Positions 21,201-25,544 of a stretch of 25,544 nt of DNA are shown piece by piece. Made by a program: the position numbers and the translations under genes. A model generated the notes under the pieces. The model had not been told where the DNA came from and ran no database searches. It saw only the letters and a program-made list of their open reading frames with translations. Numbering within the stretch: position 1 is the stretch's first letter; every line of letters starts with the position of its first letter. The stretch is taken from assembly GCA_004552395.1 (NCBI GenBank), contig SFOK01000014.1, positions 1 through 25,544 of the forward strand, given 5' to 3'. The stretch comes from Bacteroidales bacterium (lineage in GTDB: Bacteria; Bacteroidota; Bacteroidia; Bacteroidales; Muribaculaceae).

Positions 21201-22841
21201 ATGGAAAGCAATAATCAAAAAACCGAAAGCCCCCGCTTCGAGAAAGAGCTTGAGACGATGAGTCCCTTCGAGATAAAATCGACCCTTATCAATATGGCCG
21301 AGAAAGATGCCCGGCAGAGCAGCGCCACATTCCTCAACGCCGGACGCGGCAACCCGGACTGGCTGCTCTCCTTCCCCCGCAAAGCCTTCTTCCTCCTTGG
21401 AGAATTTGCCGTATCAGAGGCGGAGCGCGTGATGCTCGACGAGCAGTGGGGCATAGCCACATCGCCGAAACGTGCCGGAGTAGACGAGCGCTTCCGCACA
21501 TTCCTCGCCGCTCACAATGGTGAGAGAGGCGCCAAGGTGCTCAATCATATCTATCAGCACGCCACACAGGATCTGGGCGCTGACCCCGAAGAGTTCGTGT
21601 TTGAGCTTGTGGACGGTATTCTGGGCGACCACTACCCCACTCCGCCGCGTATCCTGAAGCATGTAGAGATAATCACACGCGAATATCTTCGTCTCGCCAT
21701 GGGCGGCGGCGACGACAAGACACCCTACGACCTCTTCGCTACAGAGGGAAGCACCGCCGGCATGTGCTACACATTCGAGTCGCTGAAGCAGAATTTCCTC
21801 ATGGAACCCGGCGACAAGATAGCTCTGCTCACACCTTGCTTCACACCTTACCTCGAGATTCCGGCTCTGGCGCAGTTCGGCCTCGATGTGGTGACTGTCA
21901 GCGCCAACAAGGTGGAGCGCAACGGCTACCATGACTGGCAGTATCCGAAAGAGGAGATCGACAAGCTGAGAGACCCGTCGATTAAGGCTGTCTGCATCAC
22001 CAATCCGTCCAACCCACCAAGTGTCTGCCTGGCGCCCGAGGTACTCGACCAGCTCGTGGACGTGGTGAAGAAGGACAATCCGCAGCTCATGATTATCACC
22101 GACGATGTCTACGGTACTTTCGTGGAGAATTTCCGCTCGCTGATGTATGTGCTTCCTTACAATACGCTCTGTCTCTACTCATTCTCGAAATATTTCGGCG
22201 CCACAGGCTGGCGTCTGGCCGCCATGGCCCTGCGCAGCGACAAGAACGTGTTCGACGACCGCCTCGCGGCGCTTCCGAAAGAGAAAAAGGAGAAGCTGGC
22301 CAAGCGCTACGAAAGCCTCACCCTGGACCCCGACCATCTGAAATTCATAGACCGTCTCGTGGCCGACAGCCGTCTCGTTGGGCTGAACCATACGGCCGGC
22401 CTCTCCACACCGCAGCAGATTCAGATGCTGATCTTCGCAGCCTTTGCATATCTCCATGTGGAAGATCTGCAGCCCAGGCTTATCAAACTGATTCACACGC
22501 GCCTCAACAATCTCTGGAGCACCACCGGATTCAAGTTGCTGCCCGACCCCAACCGCGCCGGTTACTACAGCGAAATCGACATGATGATCTGGGCCACACA
22601 GATCTACGGCGCCGACTTCGCCAAATATCTCAACGACAATTATCAGCCGCTCGACTTCGTGATTCGTCTGGCTGAGCAGACCGCCATCGTGCTGCTCAAC
22701 GGCGACGGATTCGACGGCCCGAAATGGTCGGTACGCGTATCGCTGGCCAACCTCGACTCTGATTCGTATCTGAAGATCGGCACCGCTATCCGCGGCATCC
22801 TCGATGAATACCACAATGAGTATCTGAAGTCGAAGAAGTAA
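21201..22841 (+). CDS. aspD: Aspartate 4-decarboxylase (bifunctional aspartate aminotransferase)
   Basis: A 546-residue PLP enzyme of fold type I that removes the beta-carboxyl of L-aspartate to give L-alanine and CO2, with side aminotransferase activity. The N-terminal FLNAGRGNPDWLL and the PLP-lysine segment YSFSKYFGATGWRL (Lys330) are characteristic; CITNPSNPPSVCL and ITDDVYGTF are the usual aminotransferase cofactor-site blocks. Length (about 530-545) is normal for AsdA/AspD and longer than simple aminotransferases. It forms an operon with aspT: aspartate enters, the decarboxylation uses a cytoplasmic proton, and alanine leaves. A strong terminator follows at 22867-22919. Confidence 0.95.
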   Translation: MESNNQKTESPRFEKELETMSPFEIKSTLINMAEKDARQSSATFLNAGRGNPDWLLSFPRKAFFLLGEFAVSEAERVMLDEQWGIATSPKRAGVDERFRTFLAAHNGERGAKVLNHIYQHATQDLGADPEEFVFELVDGILGDHYPTPPRILKHVEIITREYLRLAMGGGDDKTPYDLFATEGSTAGMCYTFESLKQNFLMEPGDKIALLTPCFTPYLEIPALAQFGLDVVTVSANKVERNGYHDWQYPKEEIDKLRDPSIKAVCITNPSNPPSVCLAPEVLDQLVDVVKKDNPQLMIITDDVYGTFVENFRSLMYVLPYNTLCLYSFSKYFGATGWRLAAMALRSDKNVFDDRLAALPKEKKEKLAKRYESLTLDPDHLKFIDRLVADSRLVGLNHTAGLSTPQQIQMLIFAAFAYLHVEDLQPRLIKLIHTRLNNLWSTTGFKLLPDPNRAGYYSEIDMMIWATQIYGADFAKYLNDNYQPLDFVIRLAEQTAIVLLNGDGFDGPKWSVRVSLANLDSDSYLKIGTAIRGILDEYHNEYLKSKK

Positions 22842-22866
22842 GCGCACCGGACCGTATAAACAATAA

Positions 22867-22919
22867 TCAGCGCCGCCTTCAGGGGCATTCGTGACCCCCG
22901 GGGCGGCGCTGACTTTTTA
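22867..22919 (+). terminator. Strong intrinsic terminator after aspD
   Basis: TCAGCGCCGCC (22867-22877) and GGCGGCGCTGA (22902-22912) form a perfect 11-bp stem, with a GGGG/CCCC pairing in the loop, then CTTTTTAT. It lies between the convergent aspD and dipeptidase genes and may also weaken transcription from the other side. Confidence 0.92.
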
Positions 22920-22954
22920 TCTTCTGCCGAAGCTCGGTTTCTCTCTTTGCCGGA

Positions 22955-24634
22955 CTATTTGCGGCGGGGCGCTATGTCGGATCCTTTGTCGAGGAAATGG
23001 CCGCCGGTGGATTTCACTATCTGCTCGTAGTATTCCTTGTTGTAGCCGGGGAATTCGGGATAGATGGGCATACCGTCAGCCGAGTAGATGAACTTATGGT
23101 TCTCGTCCACCTTCTTCATGTTGCCGTCCATGAAACGCACTAATAGGAACTGAGCTAAGTCGCGGTAGGAATCGGTGGCCTTCTTGGCGAAACCGGCGCA
23201 CTCGGCGTTCACGGCCTCGCGGAAACCTGCCGGATTCTCCTTGAGCATAGCCACATAAGCTGCCTCCCTTTCGGGACGCGTGGACTGCATCTCCTTCTCG
23301 AGCGCGCCCTGCACGCGGCGTATGTCGGGTATCATCAGGTCGTAGCGGTGATATGCCTGATTGGCCACCCAGTTGTTCATCCAGAAGTTGGAATCTATCG
23401 AGAAAGTGTTCATGTCGCCGTTGCCGTGGGCTATCTCGCGCGGTATCTCGGTGAGCGAGCAGTACATCGGCATATACACGGTGAAGTCGGTATCGTCGGT
23501 ACCGAACCAGAGCACCCCGCCTACCTCGTCGGGAAGGAAGTCGCGGCTCTGGCTCACGAAGCTCCAGCCGGTCTGCTGAGTGGCTATCGCGCGCTCGTGC
23601 ATATACTTCTTGCCGTCCACCTCGTAGTCCATCGGACGCCAGCGGTAAGGCACATGATTCGGGCCCGCGCCTATGTCATTGTGCATGTCGAAGGGGGTGT
23701 CCTCGAAATGATCGCGCATACGCTCCTGCATCTCGGCCAGCGACACCTTGCGGTCGGGGAAGATATAGAGCGGCATCGGATCGGCCGATTCGCCGTTGCA
23801 CCACGCGTAATATTTGTCGGCGTCCTTCGAGAAACGGCGGAAATAGCTCCACACGCGGGCATCGCATCCGCGCAGCGTGCCGTGGTCGAACACCTCGTAT
23901 GTGTCTGCGAATGAGAAATCCTCGTCCTTGCCGTTGAAATAGCCTTTCTTGCGGGCGAAGGAGATAAGGTCCTTGCTGTAGCGCACATTCTCCTTGTCCT
24001 TGAGGTTCACCTTGCGGATGCGGGGCTGGTTGGCGTGGCCGGAAATAGCGCCGTCAGGTATGCGCACCGCTATCCACACGGCTCCTTTCTCGGCACCTTT
24101 GCCGATCATTTCCATGACCCAAACCTCGTTCTTGTCGGCGATCGAGAACGATTCGCCGCTCGAGGCATAGCCGTATTTATCCACAAGGCCGGTCATCACA
24201 TCGATGGCCTCGCGGGCTGTCTTGGCGCGCTGCAGGGCTATGTACATAAGCGAGCCGTAGTCTATGATCGACTGGCCGGTGGTGTCGGCAAGCTCCTCGC
24301 GGCCGCCCCATGTGGACTCCGCTATCACGAGCTGGTGCTCGTTCATATTGCCCACGGTGCTGTAAGTATGCGGCACCTCGGGGATATCGCCCAAGTGTTT
24401 GCCCGTGTCCCATTCGATCACTTTGCGCATGGCGCCTTTGGGATGGTCGGCCGCAGGCTGGCGGTAAAGCTCGCCGTAGAGACTGTGGGAGTCGGCGGCG
24501 TAAGTCACCATGTTGGACCCGTCGGTAGTGGCTCCCTTTGTAGCGATAAGGTTGGTGCATGCGTCTGCCGTCTGCGCCCCGCCCAAAAGCGCCGCGGCAA
24601 GAGCCGTAAGCATAAATAATGATTTGTGTCTCAT
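22955..24634 (-). CDS. Exported C69-family dipeptidase
   Basis: A 559-residue peptidase of family C69 (Ntn-hydrolase type). The signal peptide ends TADA, so cleavage would expose Cys26 (ACTNLIATKGATTDGS) as the catalytic N-terminal nucleophile, exactly as the family requires. Other family segments: NEHQLVIAESTWGGRE, YGYASSGESFSIADKNEVWVMEMIGKG (split here as family landmarks around residues 150-180), and WFGTDDTDFTVYMP. It should release amino acids from short peptides in the periplasm or outside; specificity is not readable. Monocistronic on the minus strand and convergent with aspD. A possible promoter with TAATTTTTG (24717-24709) lies about 75 bp upstream but has one base too many in the -7 box. 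Confidence 0.93.
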   Translation of the reverse strand: MRHKSLFMLTALAAALLGGAQTADACTNLIATKGATTDGSNMVTYAADSHSLYGELYRQPAADHPKGAMRKVIEWDTGKHLGDIPEVPHTYSTVGNMNEHQLVIAESTWGGREELADTTGQSIIDYGSLMYIALQRAKTAREAIDVMTGLVDKYGYASSGESFSIADKNEVWVMEMIGKGAEKGAVWIAVRIPDGAISGHANQPRIRKVNLKDKENVRYSKDLISFARKKGYFNGKDEDFSFADTYEVFDHGTLRGCDARVWSYFRRFSKDADKYYAWCNGESADPMPLYIFPDRKVSLAEMQERMRDHFEDTPFDMHNDIGAGPNHVPYRWRPMDYEVDGKKYMHERAIATQQTGWSFVSQSRDFLPDEVGGVLWFGTDDTDFTVYMPMYCSLTEIPREIAHGNGDMNTFSIDSNFWMNNWVANQAYHRYDLMIPDIRRVQGALEKEMQSTRPEREAAYVAMLKENPAGFREAVNAECAGFAKKATDSYRDLAQFLLVRFMDGNMKKVDENHKFIYSADGMPIYPEFPGYNKEYYEQIVKSTGGHFLDKGSDIAPRRK

Positions 24635-24740
24635 GAATCTATGTTGTAGGTTAGAAATTACAGTTCCTTAGGGTCTACACCCTCTAAACAGATAACGCTA
24701 AAAACGCGCAAAAATTATCGGCTCACCCCGAGGCTTGCGC

Positions 24741-24770
24741 AAAAAGAGCCGGAACTGACGCCCCGGCTCC
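24741..24770 (-). terminator. Intrinsic terminator of the BspA-like gene
   Basis: On the minus strand, GAGCCGG (24769-24763), a 10-nt loop, CCGGCTC (24752-24746), and a five-T run (24745-24741). It lies about 60 bp beyond the BspA-like stop codon. Confidence 0.8.
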
Positions 24771-24827
24771 GAACCTTTATTTCTTAGCGCAGTCACTACT
24801 TCATGTAGCTATTTCTTCGCGCCGTCA

Positions 24828-25544
24828 TTATTTAGTGTAGATCACTTTCCTGCCAGATTGCAGATATATCTCTCCCTTGACAGGATTCAGCACCCTGCGT
24901 CCGTTGAGATCGTAGAGCGAATTGTCCTCCTGATTACGGGAATCGGAGATTATGCACTCCACACCCGATTCAGGCATATCCTCAACCGGCATCTCTAAGA
25001 TTTGCATATCTTTCCATCCTTCGGCATTCCGGTATAATTCACGCGTCCCGATCGGGACACATAATATTCCTTGAGCCAAAGGATATCCATAGAATGGGTT
25101 GTCTTCCTTTTTATATTCCGGTCCGAAATCACATACAGGAGGTACCGAAGCCCTACTGTAGATGCAACATAGGTTATACAGATTCTTAAAGGCTCTTGCC
25201 CCGATTGTTTCTACACTTTCGGGAATTACAAGATCAACCATACCATCGGTGGCGACTTCGTAAAAAGCATCCTTGCCTATTGTGCGCAACGATACAGGAA
25301 GGGCTATTCTGTTTTCGAAAATATTGCAATAGAGAAAAGCGCTTTCTCCGATTTCCTCAAGCGATCCCGGCAATTTATCTACAGTCAGCCTATCACACTC
25401 CCAAAAGGCTTCATCGTCTATTTTGACAAGCCCCGATGGAAGATCGGCTTTTTTTAAATGCGAGCAATATTGGAATGCACCGGCTCCGATTTCTCTTAAC
25501 CCTGTTGGAAAATATATCTCCTCAAGCTTCATACCACCTCCAAT
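24828..25544 (-). CDS. BspA-like leucine-rich-repeat surface protein, 5' end outside the window
   Basis: At least 234 residues are visible from the first internal Met at 25532; the frame stays open to the window edge (25544) with LRR-like sequence, so the true start lies beyond it. Five BspA/TpLRR (LRR_5) repeats of about 23 residues are seen, each with a pattern like L-x-x-(I/L)-x-(F/L)P-x-x-(L/V)-x-x-I-x-x-x-AF. A cysteine-containing spacer follows, then a C-terminal stretch starting SLYDLNGRRV and ending GRKVIYTK, similar to the end of the GH16 enzyme. Family members are surface adhesins or scaffold proteins. Base composition is lower in GC than the neighbours. Confidence 0.85.
   Translation of the reverse strand: MGGGMKLEEIYFPTGLREIGAGAFQYCSHLKKADLPSGLVKIDDEAFWECDRLTVDKLPGSLEEIGESAFLYCNIFENRIALPVSLRTIGKDAFYEVATDGMVDLVIPESVETIGARAFKNLYNLCCIYSRASVPPVCDFGPEYKKEDNPFYGYPLAQGILCVPIGTRELYRNAEGWKDMQILEMPVEDMPESGVECIISDSRNQEDNSLYDLNGRRVLNPVKGEIYLQSGRKVIYTK

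Noticed and set aside
24664..24690. AGGGTCTACACCCT hairpin upstream of the C69 gene as a riboswitch
   Set aside because: It is a lone 5-bp stem with no conserved core of any riboswitch class I know.
1..25544. tRNA or rRNA genes
   Set aside because: No stretch with a T-loop GGTTCGA-type core in a cloverleaf context and no rRNA-like sequence was found by eye; GGTTCGA at 5034 lies within the GSCFA reading frame.

Overview
The window looks like chromosomal DNA from a GC-rich member of the Bacteroidales, most likely Muribaculaceae-like (inferred from gene content, not tested). Evidence: Bacteroidetes-type promoters (TTTG, about 20 bp, TAnnTTTG), A-rich leaders instead of clear Shine-Dalgarno sites, GSCFA and DUF3467 proteins, BspA-type leucine-rich repeats, a GH16 glucanase, lipoproteins with classical lipoboxes, and a family C69 dipeptidase. 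I see no integrase, transposase, phage gene, CRISPR array, rRNA or tRNA. This is ordinary core/accessory chromosome with unusually repeat-rich intergenic regions.

Layout. 1-390: gene-free, with a 10-bp inverted repeat, a strong promoter and an intrinsic terminator that together outline a roughly 70-nt transcript. 390-1760 (-): sodium:neurotransmitter-symporter family transporter. 2187-3992 (+): secreted GH16 glucanase. 4101-5836 (-): unknown lipoprotein followed by a GSCFA protein. 6174-7610 (-): beta-helix lipoprotein. 7733-11186 (+): lpxB, a glycerophosphodiester phosphodiesterase and a MINPP-type histidine phosphatase. 11382-11696 (+): DUF3467. 11961-14604 (+): cysS, aroQ and an O-methyltransferase. 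14750-16357 (-): secreted esterase and an HdeD-like membrane protein. 16743-19127 (+): class A acid phosphatase and an OprO/P-like porin. 19448-22841 (+): aspartate:alanine exchanger and aspartate 4-decarboxylase. 22955-24634 (-): C69 dipeptidase. 24828-25544 (-): BspA-like protein cut by the window edge.

Themes. The aspT-aspD pair is a recognisable decarboxylation/antiport cycle expected to conserve energy and consume protons. Four exported phosphate-related functions occur in two pairs (GDPD + MINPP phosphatase; PAP2 phosphatase + OprO/P-like porin), suggesting organic-phosphate scavenging. GH16, the esterase, C69 and BspA fit life on host or dietary polymers and peptides.

The least explained material is intergenic: the putative small RNA at the left end; six 15-bp units with an ATACnGTAT core just upstream of the porin; a dispersed 21-bp repeat that forms inverted pairs before cysS and aspT; 9-bp tandem arrays; and G-poor repeat leaders before two downstream genes. 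I found no clearly new multi-gene system. The best leads are these repeat and RNA elements.
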